Part shown: piece after piece, positions 17,656-26,140 of the stretch
Layout of the letters: every line of letters begins with the position of its first letter
Position numbering within the stretch: position 1 is the stretch's first letter
Position numbers and translations under genes: made by a program
Source: Flavobacteriaceae bacterium
GTDB taxonomy: Bacteria > Bacteroidota > Bacteroidia > Flavobacteriales > Flavobacteriaceae
Direction: 5' to 3'
Assembly: GCA_002702745.1 (NCBI GenBank)
Contig: PABM01000013.1
Span: 1-34,087, forward strand
Length of the DNA: 34,087 nucleotides
The notes under the pieces: generated by a model
What the model was told of the DNA's origin: nothing
Seen by the model: only the letters and a program-made list of their open reading frames with translations
Databases searched by the model: none

Positions 17656-18765
17656 ATGATTATAGGGATTGTATGTTATCCGACTTTTGGAGGAAGCGGA
17701 GTGTTAGCAACTGAATTAGGAATTGAATTATCTAAAAAAGGACATGAAATCCATTTTATAACTTATAATCAACCTGTAAGACTTGAATTATTTAGTAACA
17801 AGGTTCATTTTCATGAAGTAGAAGTTCCAAATTATCCATTATTTCATTATCCTCCCTATGAACTAGCACTATCATCAAGATTAGTTGGAATTGTGAAGAA
17901 ATATAAAATAAATATACTTCATGTTCATTATGCAATTCCGCACGCATATGCAGCCCTTATGGCTAAACAAATGCTTAATTCAATTGGTATCAAAATTCCA
18001 GTTGTAACAACATTACACGGAACTGATATTACCTTAGTTGGCAGTAATCCATCATATAAAACAGCTGTTGAATATAGTATAAACAATTCTGATTATGTAA
18101 CTGCTGTTTCAGAAAGCCTCAAAGATGATACTTTATCATTATTTGAAATAAATAAACATATTGAAGTGATACCAAATTTTGTGAATCTTGAAAAGTATAA
18201 TCCAGCTTCTTCAAAAATCAATTTACTCAACAAAAACCATCAAATCATTACACATGTAAGTAATTTTAGAAAAGTTAAAAGAATTATGGATGTAATCGAT
18301 ATTTTTTATGGTATTCAAAAAGAAATATCTGTAAAGTTACTAATGATTGGAGATGGTCCTGAAAAAAATAAGGCAGAAAAAAAGGCTAAAAAATTAGGTA
18401 TAAAAGACAAGGTTATATTTTTCGGTAAAAGTAATGAAACAAATAAAATATTGTCATTCAGCGATTTATTCTTACTTCCCTCAGAAATAGAAAGCTTCGG
18501 TTTGTCGGCGTTAGAGGCGATGGCTGCAAAAGTTCCAGTTATTTCAAGTAATACAGGGGGTATTCCTGAAGTTAATGCTGATAATTTTTCTGGGAGATTG
18601 AGTGATATAGGAGATATTAAAAAAATGATAAATGATTCTGTTGAAATTCTTTCTGATAAAAAACTTCATGAAACGTTTAAAATGAATGCTAGAAAAAGAG
18701 CAGAAGATTTTGATATACACAAAATTGTTCCTCTTTACGAGAATGTATACAATGACTTAAAGTAA
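17656..18765 (+). CDS. bshA: N-acetyl-alpha-D-glucosaminyl L-malate synthase BshA
   Basis: A 369-residue GT4-family glycosyltransferase that joins UDP-GlcNAc and L-malate in the first step of bacillithiol synthesis. The N-terminal loop CYPTFGGSGVLATELG (7-22), the HVHYAIPHAYAA segment and THLHG-like TTLHGTDIT are characteristic of BshA. The C-terminal nucleotide-sugar site contains SEIESFGLSALEAMA. Length matches the family. It follows the GH3 fusion by two bases. The deacetylase BshB and ligase BshC are not in the window. Its position beside a GlcNAc-releasing enzyme may reflect shared amino-sugar metabolism, which is inference. Confidence 0.93.
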   Translation: MIIGIVCYPTFGGSGVLATELGIELSKKGHEIHFITYNQPVRLELFSNKVHFHEVEVPNYPLFHYPPYELALSSRLVGIVKKYKINILHVHYAIPHAYAALMAKQMLNSIGIKIPVVTTLHGTDITLVGSNPSYKTAVEYSINNSDYVTAVSESLKDDTLSLFEINKHIEVIPNFVNLEKYNPASSKINLLNKNHQIITHVSNFRKVKRIMDVIDIFYGIQKEISVKLLMIGDGPEKNKAEKKAKKLGIKDKVIFFGKSNETNKILSFSDLFLLPSEIESFGLSALEAMAAKVPVISSNTGGIPEVNADNFSGRLSDIGDIKKMINDSVEILSDKKLHETFKMNARKRAEDFDIHKIVPLYENVYNDLK

Positions 18766-18773
18766 TAAAGTTT

Positions 18774-20174
18774 ATGAAAAGAAAAGATTTTTTAAAATTA
18801 AGTTCAGCTTCTGTTTTTTTGGCCAGTTTAAAATCACATGGAATAAATCCTTCTAATCTTAATTTGAATTATAATTATTCAGATAACAACTCACAATATA
18901 TGGGTGGATTTATTTCGACTAAACTTAATTTTGTTAGAGTGGCTTTTATCGGTGTAGGAGCTAGAGGTAGTGGACACGCTAAACAGATTGCTGCAATTGA
19001 AGGAACAGAAGTTGTTGCAATTTGTGATTTATACGATGACTTAGCTAAAAAGTCATTTGATGTTTGTAAAGAAATCGGAAATAATGAAAGACATAAAAAT
19101 ATAGGTCTTTATTCTGGAGACGAAAATAATTGGAGAACTATGTTGAAAGATGTAAAGCCAGATGCTGTATTTATTTCAACAAATTGGGATAATCATGCGC
19201 CGATGGCTATTGAAACAATGAAAAATGGAGCTCACGCATTTGTTGAAGTTCCCATGGCGACAACTATAAAAGACTTATGGGACATCGTTAATACTTCTGA
19301 AAAAACAAGAAAACATTGCATGATGATGGAAAATGTAAATTATGGAAGGGATGAGCTAATGTATTTAAATATGTGTAGAAAAGGTATTATTGGTGACTTT
19401 TTACATGCTGAAGCAGCATATATTCATGAACTTAGATTTCAAATGAAAGAAGAAAAAAGAGGTACCGGCTCGTGGAGAACTCATCATTATGCAAAAAGTA
19501 GAGGTAATCTTTATCCAACACATGGGCTTGGTCCTGTAGCACAATATATGAATTTAGCTAGAGGGGATGATAATTTTAATTCTTTAGTTTCTTTTTCTAC
19601 TCCGTCCTTGGGTAGAAAACTCTATGCAGAAAAAAATTATGATTTAAATCATAAATGGAATAAGTTAATTTATTCTAATGGTGACATGAACACTTCAATC
19701 ATAAAAACTAATATTGGTAGAACAATAATGGTTCAGTGGGATGAAACAAGCCCAAGACCTTATACTAGACATAATTTGATTCAAGGTTCAAAAGGAATAT
19801 TAGCAGGCTTTCCAACAAGAGTTGCATTAGAAGATGGTGTATTGGGAATAACAAAAGACCATCACAGTTGGATCCAAGGTGATGATCTGGAATCGGTATA
19901 CGAAAAATACGATCACCCATTGTATAAAAGACTTGGGGCAAAAGCTAAGAAAATGGGAGGACATGGAGGAATGGATTTTATGATGAGATATAGGATTATA
20001 GAATGTTTAAGGAAAGGTGAACCTTTGGATCAAAATGTATATGAGGGATGTTTTTGGAGCGCTGTTACACCTTTGAGTGCAGATTCGATAAACAGTGGGG
20101 GAGAACCTCAAAAATTTCCTGATTTTTCGAGGACTAACTGGATTAAAACTAAACCTTTAAAAATAATTAGTTAA
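18774..20174 (+). CDS. GH109-like Gfo/Idh/MocA family protein
   Basis: A 466-residue protein with an N-terminal signal-like segment (MKRKDFLKLSSASVFLASL) that resembles a weak Tat signal but lacks twin arginines. The Rossmann fold starts at about residue 57 with AFIGVGARGSGHA. EVPMA, ENVNYGRDEL and GNLYPTHGLGPVAQYMN match the GH109 group, which uses bound NAD to hydrolyse glycosides such as alpha-N-acetylgalactosaminides. Other Gfo/Idh/MocA enzymes are ordinary dehydrogenases, so the substrate is not certain. It is the last gene of the run, eight bases after bshA, and ends two bases before the convergent D-lactate dehydrogenase. Confidence 0.85.
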   Translation: MKRKDFLKLSSASVFLASLKSHGINPSNLNLNYNYSDNNSQYMGGFISTKLNFVRVAFIGVGARGSGHAKQIAAIEGTEVVAICDLYDDLAKKSFDVCKEIGNNERHKNIGLYSGDENNWRTMLKDVKPDAVFISTNWDNHAPMAIETMKNGAHAFVEVPMATTIKDLWDIVNTSEKTRKHCMMMENVNYGRDELMYLNMCRKGIIGDFLHAEAAYIHELRFQMKEEKRGTGSWRTHHYAKSRGNLYPTHGLGPVAQYMNLARGDDNFNSLVSFSTPSLGRKLYAEKNYDLNHKWNKLIYSNGDMNTSIIKTNIGRTIMVQWDETSPRPYTRHNLIQGSKGILAGFPTRVALEDGVLGITKDHHSWIQGDDLESVYEKYDHPLYKRLGAKAKKMGGHGGMDFMMRYRIIECLRKGEPLDQNVYEGCFWSAVTPLSADSINSGGEPQKFPDFSRTNWIKTKPLKIIS

Positions 20175-20176
20175 AA

Positions 20177-21868
20177 TTATTTCCAGTTTTTAAGCTTACT
20201 TGACATTCCAATACCAGGATTGAATGTGTTTGTTGGATCAAGTGATTTGTAAAATTTTATTAAAGTTGGTTTTGCTTGATACTCATGACCTACATTATGT
20301 TCAGCTGGAAATTCAGCCCCTCTTTTCTTGTAAGATTCAAGTAGTTGTTTTTTTAGTTTATTAGGATCTACTCCTTTTTTTAAAATATAATTTTGATGTT
20401 GAACATGACAAAATAAGTGTCCATAATAAAATTTTTTTTCTATTTGATCATCGATAACTATAGGTAACTCTTCAAACCATTTTTTTTCATTTCTGGGAAA
20501 TGCAACGTCTAGAGACATCATATCACCAACTTCTTTATTTTTTAAGGCATGATATCTTCCTATCGCGCTCGCAGAAACAAATCTATGAAGTGAAGCTTTT
20601 TTACCCTCTTTTTTATTGCATTCAAAAAAATCTCCATCATTGATTTTAAAAAAATGAGCAAAATATTTTCTTGCTTCATCAATTCCATCATCAGACATTT
20701 CAACAATCCAATGATGTTCAAATCTATCTCTAAATTGCTCCATTCTCTTTGGAAGATGATTTGGTAAAATCGAACTTAGAAACTGCATTAATCTGTCAGA
20801 AAACTTATCAGGTAAGAAATTTAATCTACTTGCAATAATGTCAACATTTCTTTTTAATTCGAATAAAGTTGGTAAAAAGTTTGTTCCAAGTTTTTCTATA
20901 ATGATGAAGTTATCTTTGCTATATTTCTTAGCTGCATCATAACAATCCCTATGTAAATAATCCCCAAGAGTTGGTAAATTTTTAAATTTTGACAATACAT
21001 CTCTTCTTAATTTCCAAAATACGTCAGGATTGCTGGTTCCTAAATAAAATACTTTGCTTTTTTTTGGTTTTGGATATGTATCCAATCTCAGGGCAAAAAC
21101 CACTAGCTTTCCTGAACTTCCTGATGCACCGTATAATAATCTATAATCTGAATTATATCTTGCTGGTGTGTCCTCATCTACCCCTCTAACTATTTTAGAA
21201 TATTTATCATCTGAAGCTAGTTTTTCACTGTAAATAATATCTTGATCCTTATAGTTATTATTTTGTAAATTATTTAAAATTGTCTCTGGATCATCCCCTA
21301 AATTAACCCCTAGCTCATTAATTAATTCAAGTTCGCCATCTCTATTAATTTTCGCATATAAGGCTAGTTCTGTGTATGCAGGACCTCTTTTAACTAATGA
21401 TCCCCCAGAATTATTACAAACACCTCCTACAATGGTAGCGCCTATAGATGTGGAACCTATTACCGAGTGTGGGTCTCTGTTGTAAGGCTTTAATTTTTTT
21501 TCTAGATCATATAAAGTACTCCCTGAAAGAGCTATGATCTGTTTAGCGTTATTTATCAGTTGTATATTATTAATACGTAGGGTATTAATGACTATTACTG
21601 GCCTATCATAATCACTTCCATAAGGAGTAGAGCCGCCCGTTAATCCTGTATTAGCAGCCTGCATAATTATAATAAAATCATTTGAAACACATATCTTAAT
21701 AAGTTTCCATAATTCTAACAAAGTACCAGGCTTTAAAATAGCTAATGCATCTCCATTACCGTATCTCCATCCTTTAACAAAAGGCTGTTTTTGCCATTTT
21801 TGGGTTATAACGAACTTATTACCAATAACTGAATTAAATTCACTAATAACAGTTGAATTATTTTTCAT
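20177..21868 (-). CDS. dld: Quinone-dependent D-lactate dehydrogenase (Dld type)
   Basis: A 563-residue FAD enzyme that oxidises D-lactate to pyruvate and passes electrons to the respiratory chain at the membrane face. The FAD-binding PCMH domain covers about 35-250, with NTGLTGGSTP (near 73-82) and GGVCNNSGGSLVKRGPAYTE. The C-terminal half matches the Dld membrane-binding and cap domains, ending with AEHNVGHEYQAKP. Its length is close to E. coli Dld and well above glycolate-oxidase-type enzymes. It is a single gene, divergent from aroC. It has no signal peptide, as expected for a peripheral membrane protein. Confidence 0.92.
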   Translation of the reverse strand: MKNNSTVISEFNSVIGNKFVITQKWQKQPFVKGWRYGNGDALAILKPGTLLELWKLIKICVSNDFIIIMQAANTGLTGGSTPYGSDYDRPVIVINTLRINNIQLINNAKQIIALSGSTLYDLEKKLKPYNRDPHSVIGSTSIGATIVGGVCNNSGGSLVKRGPAYTELALYAKINRDGELELINELGVNLGDDPETILNNLQNNNYKDQDIIYSEKLASDDKYSKIVRGVDEDTPARYNSDYRLLYGASGSSGKLVVFALRLDTYPKPKKSKVFYLGTSNPDVFWKLRRDVLSKFKNLPTLGDYLHRDCYDAAKKYSKDNFIIIEKLGTNFLPTLFELKRNVDIIASRLNFLPDKFSDRLMQFLSSILPNHLPKRMEQFRDRFEHHWIVEMSDDGIDEARKYFAHFFKINDGDFFECNKKEGKKASLHRFVSASAIGRYHALKNKEVGDMMSLDVAFPRNEKKWFEELPIVIDDQIEKKFYYGHLFCHVQHQNYILKKGVDPNKLKKQLLESYKKRGAEFPAEHNVGHEYQAKPTLIKFYKSLDPTNTFNPGIGMSSKLKNWK

Positions 21869-21914
21869 TTAACACTAAATTATACTTGTAAATTAAAACC
21901 ATTATTTTTAAATA

Positions 21915-21944
21915 TTATTAATAATTTTTAGAAGTTATTAATAA
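21915..21944. repeat. Two palindromic decamers 20 bases apart in the dld/aroC spacer
   Basis: TTATTAATAA occurs at 21915-21924 and again at 21935-21944, a start-to-start distance of 20 bases, about two helical turns. Each copy is a perfect palindrome. The first sits within a longer palindrome, ATTATTAATAAT. The pair lies between divergent genes and just upstream of a candidate aroC -7 box (TATATTTT, 21947-21954). A dimeric regulator could bind here, or the match may be chance in very A/T-rich DNA. Confidence 0.35.
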
Positions 21945-21946
21945 AC

Positions 21947-21954
21947 TATATTTT
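21947..21954 (+). promoter_or_regulatory. Candidate -7 box for aroC
   Basis: TATATTTT at 21947-21954 differs by one base from TAnnTTTG and sits 19 bases before the ATG at 21974. No convincing -33 TTG is seen at the expected distance. The same octamer is in the candidate amidase promoter at 9674. Confidence 0.25.
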
Positions 21955-21973
21955 TAACCACTCATTGAACTTT

Positions 21974-23035
21974 ATGAATAATTCTTTTGGAAATATTTTT
22001 AGATTAACAACTTTTGGTGAATCCCATGGTAAAGCTATTGGTGGAATAATTGACGGCTGTCCAGCTGGTCATAAAATTAATTTTAATCATATTTCAAATG
22101 AAATGCAAAGAAGAAAACCAGGGCAATCTGGTATTGTTACACAAAGAAAAGAGGAGGATTTAGTTGAATTTCTTTCTGGGATTTTTGAGGGTATAACAAC
22201 GGGTGCACCAATTGGTTTTATAATAAAAAATAATGATCAAAAAAGTAAAGATTATTATCATTTAAAGGATTCATTTAGACCAAGTCATGCAGATTTTGTT
22301 TACGAAAAGAAATATGGTATTAGAGATTATAGAGGTGGAGGTAGGAGTTCGGCAAGAGAAACAGCTTGTAGAATTGTTGCAGGCGCAATAGCAAAACAAA
22401 TTTTAGATACTATTAGAATCAATGCATACACAAAATCTGTTGGTAACATATCCCTTAGTGATAATTACGAACTTGATAAACCTAAAAATATTGAAGAAAG
22501 TTTAGTTCGATGTCCAGATAAAACCACCTCTGATAAGATGATTGCTGAAATAAAAAATGCTCGAAAAAAGGGTGATACACTTGGTGGTATTGTGAAATGT
22601 GTTATAAAAAATGTTCCTATAGGACTGGGAGAACCTATTTTTAATAAACTTCACTCTGAATTAGGTAGAGCAATGTTAACTATCAATGCGGTAAAAGGAT
22701 TTGAATATGGTAGTGGTTTTAATGGTACTAAAATGAAAGGATCAGAGCATAATGATATTATTCAGGTTGATGAAACTACTTTAAGTAATCACTCAGGAGG
22801 TATTCAGGGTGGAATAAGCAATGGTATGGATATTTATTTTAATGTTGCCTTTAAACCAGTTGCCACAGTGATGAGAGATCAACAAACCATAAATTCTCAA
22901 GGAAAAGAGTCTATAATTAAAGGGAAGGGTAGACATGATCCTTGTGTAGTCCCCAGAGCTATCCCTATTGTTGAAGCAATGGCTGCAATGGTTCTATTAG
23001 ATCACTATTTAATTAATAAAACAAAAACAATATGA
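21974..23035 (+). CDS. aroC: Chorismate synthase
   Basis: A 353-residue enzyme from the ATG at 21974, which converts EPSP to chorismate with reduced FMN, the last shikimate-pathway step. I chose this ATG over the in-frame TTG at 21965 because the family begins almost directly with [17 protein letters not shown]. The motif FGESHG, RPSHADF and [15 protein letters not shown] confirm identity. Length is normal. Its stop overlaps the start of the following symporter gene by four bases (ATGA). No other shikimate genes are present here. Confidence 0.97.
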   Translation: MNNSFGNIFRLTTFGESHGKAIGGIIDGCPAGHKINFNHISNEMQRRKPGQSGIVTQRKEEDLVEFLSGIFEGITTGAPIGFIIKNNDQKSKDYYHLKDSFRPSHADFVYEKKYGIRDYRGGGRSSARETACRIVAGAIAKQILDTIRINAYTKSVGNISLSDNYELDKPKNIEESLVRCPDKTTSDKMIAEIKNARKKGDTLGGIVKCVIKNVPIGLGEPIFNKLHSELGRAMLTINAVKGFEYGSGFNGTKMKGSEHNDIIQVDETTLSNHSGGIQGGISNGMDIYFNVAFKPVATVMRDQQTINSQGKESIIKGKGRHDPCVVPRAIPIVEAMAAMVLLDHYLINKTKTI

Positions 23036-24300
23036 GTTTAAAAAATCTACAATTGCATTGGAAAATTATTTTAGGAATGTTTCTAGGGGTGTTATTTGGT
23101 TTTTTAATGTCAAATTTTGATCAGACCGGTAAAGACATAATTTCAGATTGGATTAAACCTTTTGGTACAATATTTATTAACGCACTGAAATTAATTGCGA
23201 TCCCACTAATTTTAGCATCTCTGATTAAAGGAATTTCTGATTTGAAGGATATTTCTAAACTTTCAAAAATGGGTGGGATTACTATCGCTACCTATTTAAT
23301 TACAACTGTAATTGCAGTTAGTGTTGGTTTAGCTATTGTCAATGTTGTTAAACCTGGAAATTCTATTTCAGATCAAACAAGAATTGAATTACTAAACGCA
23401 TATGAAGGTGATGCAGATAAGAAAAGAGAAGCTGCAGCTGAAACAAAAAATTCTGGACCTCTCCAACCAATTATTGATATTGTTCCATCTAATATTATTA
23501 GTGCTGCTACAGATAATAAAAATATGCTGCAAATAATTTTCTTCTCTATTTTATTTGGTATATCAATGATTCTAATTCCTGAAAAAAAATCAAAACCGTT
23601 AAAGGATTTTTTTGATTCATTAAACGAAGTAATATTAAAAATAATTGACCTAATTATGAGTTTTGCTCCATATGGAGTTTTTGCTTTACTGGCAACGCTT
23701 ATTGTTGAAGCCCCAAAATGGGATTTATTGAAAAGCTTATTACTTTACTCAATAACACTTATAATAGGTTTGTTTTCACTAATTATAATATATACAATTG
23801 CAGTAAGATTAATTCTTAATAAAAGCCCTAACTTCTTTTTTAAGGGAATTTTACCCGCACAACTAGTAGCCTTTTCGACAAGTTCAAGTGCAGCGACACT
23901 TCCTGTTACAATGGATAGGGTTCACAATAATTTGAAAGTTAAAAAGGAGGTTTCAAGTTTTGTTTTGCCAATTGGTGCAACTATAAATATGGATGGAACT
24001 GCTGTTTATCAGGCAATTGCAGCAGTATTTATTGCTCAAACATTTGGTCTTGATTTATCAATCACAGCTCAACTTGGGATTATAGTTACAGCAACACTAG
24101 CATCAATAGGTGCAGCTGCAGTACCAAGTGCTGGGATAATTGTTCTAGTAATTGTATTAGCTCAAGCTGGAATTCCAGAAGCTGGATTAGCTTTAATATT
24201 TGCTGTTGACAGACCTCTTGATATGTGTAGAACTGTGGTAAATATTACAGGTGATGCAACTGTATCTATGATAGTTGATAAAATTGTTTCTAAAAAATGA
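23032..24300 (+). CDS. Dicarboxylate/amino acid:cation symporter (DAACS family)
   Basis: A 422-residue membrane transporter with about eight helices and two re-entrant loops. Signature elements are the serine-rich hairpin [13 protein letters not shown] (near 281-293), the NMDGTA motif of helix 7, and the second hairpin [11 protein letters not shown] charged insertion ([17 protein letters not shown]) sits near residues 124-140. Family members couple Na+ or H+ to uptake of glutamate, aspartate or C4-dicarboxylates; specificity is not readable here. It is coupled by four-base overlaps to aroC upstream and ung downstream. Confidence 0.93.
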   Translation: MSLKNLQLHWKIILGMFLGVLFGFLMSNFDQTGKDIISDWIKPFGTIFINALKLIAIPLILASLIKGISDLKDISKLSKMGGITIATYLITTVIAVSVGLAIVNVVKPGNSISDQTRIELLNAYEGDADKKREAAAETKNSGPLQPIIDIVPSNIISAATDNKNMLQIIFFSILFGISMILIPEKKSKPLKDFFDSLNEVILKIIDLIMSFAPYGVFALLATLIVEAPKWDLLKSLLLYSITLIIGLFSLIIIYTIAVRLILNKSPNFFFKGILPAQLVAFSTSSSAATLPVTMDRVHNNLKVKKEVSSFVLPIGATINMDGTAVYQAIAAVFIAQTFGLDLSITAQLGIIVTATLASIGAAAVPSAGIIVLVIVLAQAGIPEAGLALIFAVDRPLDMCRTVVNITGDATVSMIVDKIVSKK

Positions 24301-24965
24301 ATATAAAATTAGATGAATCTTGGAAAAAGCATCTAAATCATCATATTAATTCAGAAGGATTTAAGAATCTTGTTTCATTTGTAAAAAGCGAATACCAAAA
24401 CTATACATGTTATCCCAAAGGAAAATTAATATTCACCTCTCTGAATAATTGTAAATTTGATGATGTTAAATTAGTAATCCTTGGTCAAGATCCATATCAC
24501 AATCCAAATCAAGCAAATGGTCTAGCTTTTTCAGTTCCTGAATTAATTGAAAAACCACCCTCCTTAATAAATATATTTAAGGAAATTGAACAAGATTTAA
24601 ATATAAAATATAATGATAGTGGTGATCTGATGCATTGGGTTAGACAAGGTGTTTTATTACTTAATTCTACACTTACAGTCAGAAAGAATAATCCTGGAAG
24701 TCATCAAAACCAAGGTTGGGAAGATTTTACTGATGAAATAATAAAAGTTATATCACTAAAAAAAAGAAATATAGTTTTTATGCTATGGGGAAATTATGCA
24801 AAGAAGAAAAGTAAATTAATCGACCACAACAAACATCTTGTGTTACTTTCAGGTCATCCGTCTCCACTAAGTGCAAATAGAGGATATTGGTTTGGTAATA
24901 AACATTTTAGCAAATCAAATAAATATTATAAGGAAAAAAATATAAAAGAAATTAAATGGCTTTAA
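24297..24965 (+). CDS. ung: Uracil-DNA glycosylase
   Basis: A 222-residue family 1 UDG that removes uracil from DNA at the start of base-excision repair. The catalytic Asp65 is in GQDPYHNP (63-70), the uracil pocket segment ANGLAFSV follows, LLNSTLTV is the central motif, and HPSPLSA is the minor-groove intercalation loop near residue 187. Length is typical. The start overlaps the symporter stop by four bases, and the stop abuts the convergent nucleoside phosphorylase stop with no spacer. Confidence 0.97.
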   Translation: MNIKLDESWKKHLNHHINSEGFKNLVSFVKSEYQNYTCYPKGKLIFTSLNNCKFDDVKLVILGQDPYHNPNQANGLAFSVPELIEKPPSLINIFKEIEQDLNIKYNDSGDLMHWVRQGVLLLNSTLTVRKNNPGSHQNQGWEDFTDEIIKVISLKKRNIVFMLWGNYAKKKSKLIDHNKHLVLLSGHPSPLSANRGYWFGNKHFSKSNKYYKEKNIKEIKWL

Positions 24966-25802
24966 CTAAATTTTTTTTAATGTATATCTGATTAATGAAT
25001 CAATAATTTCGTTGGGATCTTTAGAGTATAAATCATTAACTCTATTTGCTAATATTGCGTTTAACGAAATAGCATTATGACCTAAAAAATCTGAAAGTCC
25101 ATAGATTATCGCTGTCTCCATTTCAAGATTTGTAACACTTTGATTTTTAAAAACAATTCTGTTTAACTTTTCAATATTAATTGAGTTTTCAAGGGGTATT
25201 CGGGTTTTTCTTCCCTGAAAAGCATAAAAACCATTACATGTTGCTGTCAATCCTTTTAAAAGGGTGTCAGAATAAAATTTTTCAAATAATATTCTTGATG
25301 AACTAAAGCAATTTAAATTATGATTTTCAAAGTAAATAGATTCTAAATTATCACTTTTATAGTTATCTAACTTGTAGAACGAAAGTTGGGAATTTAAATC
25401 AATTGCATATTCGCTAATTAAATGGGAATTCACAGGGACATTCTCCGAAATAGAACCTGAGGTTCCAATTCTTATAAAATTTAATGTTACGTGTCTAGAG
25501 TTGTAGCGTCGATTATTAAAATCATAATTAAATAAAGTATCTACTTCATTTATTACAATATCAATATTACTGCCACCTATTCCAGTTGAAATAATCGATA
25601 TTCTTTTATTATCATATAAACCAGTGACAGATTTAAACTCTCTATTTTGAACAACAAATTCAATATTGTCAAAATACTTACTAATCGAATCAACCCGATA
25701 AGGGTCTCCCACTAAAATAATATCCTTTGAAAGTTGATTGGGTTTTAAATGAAGATGATAAATACTATTATCATTATTGGTAATAATTTCTGATGAACTC
25801 AT
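24966..25802 (-). CDS. Nucleoside phosphorylase (uridine phosphorylase / PNP family 1)
   Basis: A 278-residue protein of the PNP_UDP_1 fold, which cleaves nucleosides with phosphate to a base and ribose 1-phosphate. The phosphate-site motif VGDPYRVD is at 31-38, ISTGIGGSNIDI near 71-82, and RIGTSGS near 111-117. The nucleoside/ribose-binding segment NLEMETA lies near residue 222. It is longer than E. coli Udp, and uracil versus purine preference cannot be set from the sequence. It is last in the minus-strand trio, two bases after the SUI1-like gene. Confidence 0.9.
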   Translation of the reverse strand: MSSSEIITNNDNSIYHLHLKPNQLSKDIILVGDPYRVDSISKYFDNIEFVVQNREFKSVTGLYDNKRISIISTGIGGSNIDIVINEVDTLFNYDFNNRRYNSRHVTLNFIRIGTSGSISENVPVNSHLISEYAIDLNSQLSFYKLDNYKSDNLESIYFENHNLNCFSSSRILFEKFYSDTLLKGLTATCNGFYAFQGRKTRIPLENSINIEKLNRIVFKNQSVTNLEMETAIIYGLSDFLGHNAISLNAILANRVNDLYSKDPNEIIDSLIRYTLKKI

Positions 25803-25804
25803 TT

Positions 25805-26140
25805 TTAGCCTCCTACACGTTTTACTTTATATCCAATAACAGAAAGAAAACTCATAATTTCATCTCTGATGTTTCCCTGAATAATTATTGAATAATCCTT
25901 TACAGAACCACCTACAGAAAATTTTTGTTTTATTTTCTTTGCAAGTAATTTAATTTCAGGTTTTTTAATATTTTCAAATCCGTTTATTATTGTTATAGGC
26001 CTTCCATTTCTTTTTTCGTACTTACAAATCAAAGGGTTGGATTGACTGTGAGAATAATTTGATGTTTTTGATTCAACTACAGAGATTTCTGAAACTTTAT
26101 GATCGGGAAATATATTTTTTAATTGATCTTGTAAATCCAT
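25805..26140 (-). CDS. SUI1/eIF1 family translation factor (YciH-like)
   Basis: A 111-residue protein homologous to eukaryotic eIF1 and bacterial YciH. The C-terminal SUI1 domain (about 35-111) shows NGRPITIINGF, a basic KLLAKKIKQKFSVGGSVKDY region (loop 1 equivalent), IIIQGNIRDEI and the terminal GYKVKRVGG. YciH can influence initiation fidelity in vitro, but its role in bacteria is unclear. The start codon shares base 26140 with the stop of the oxygenase gene, giving likely translational coupling. Confidence 0.92.
   Translation of the reverse strand: MDLQDQLKNIFPDHKVSEISVVESKTSNYSHSQSNPLICKYEKRNGRPITIINGFENIKKPEIKLLAKKIKQKFSVGGSVKDYSIIIQGNIRDEIMSFLSVIGYKVKRVGG

Noticed and set aside
20989..21189. 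Plus-strand open frame inside dld
   Set aside because: Shadow frame within the FAD-binding region of D-lactate dehydrogenase.
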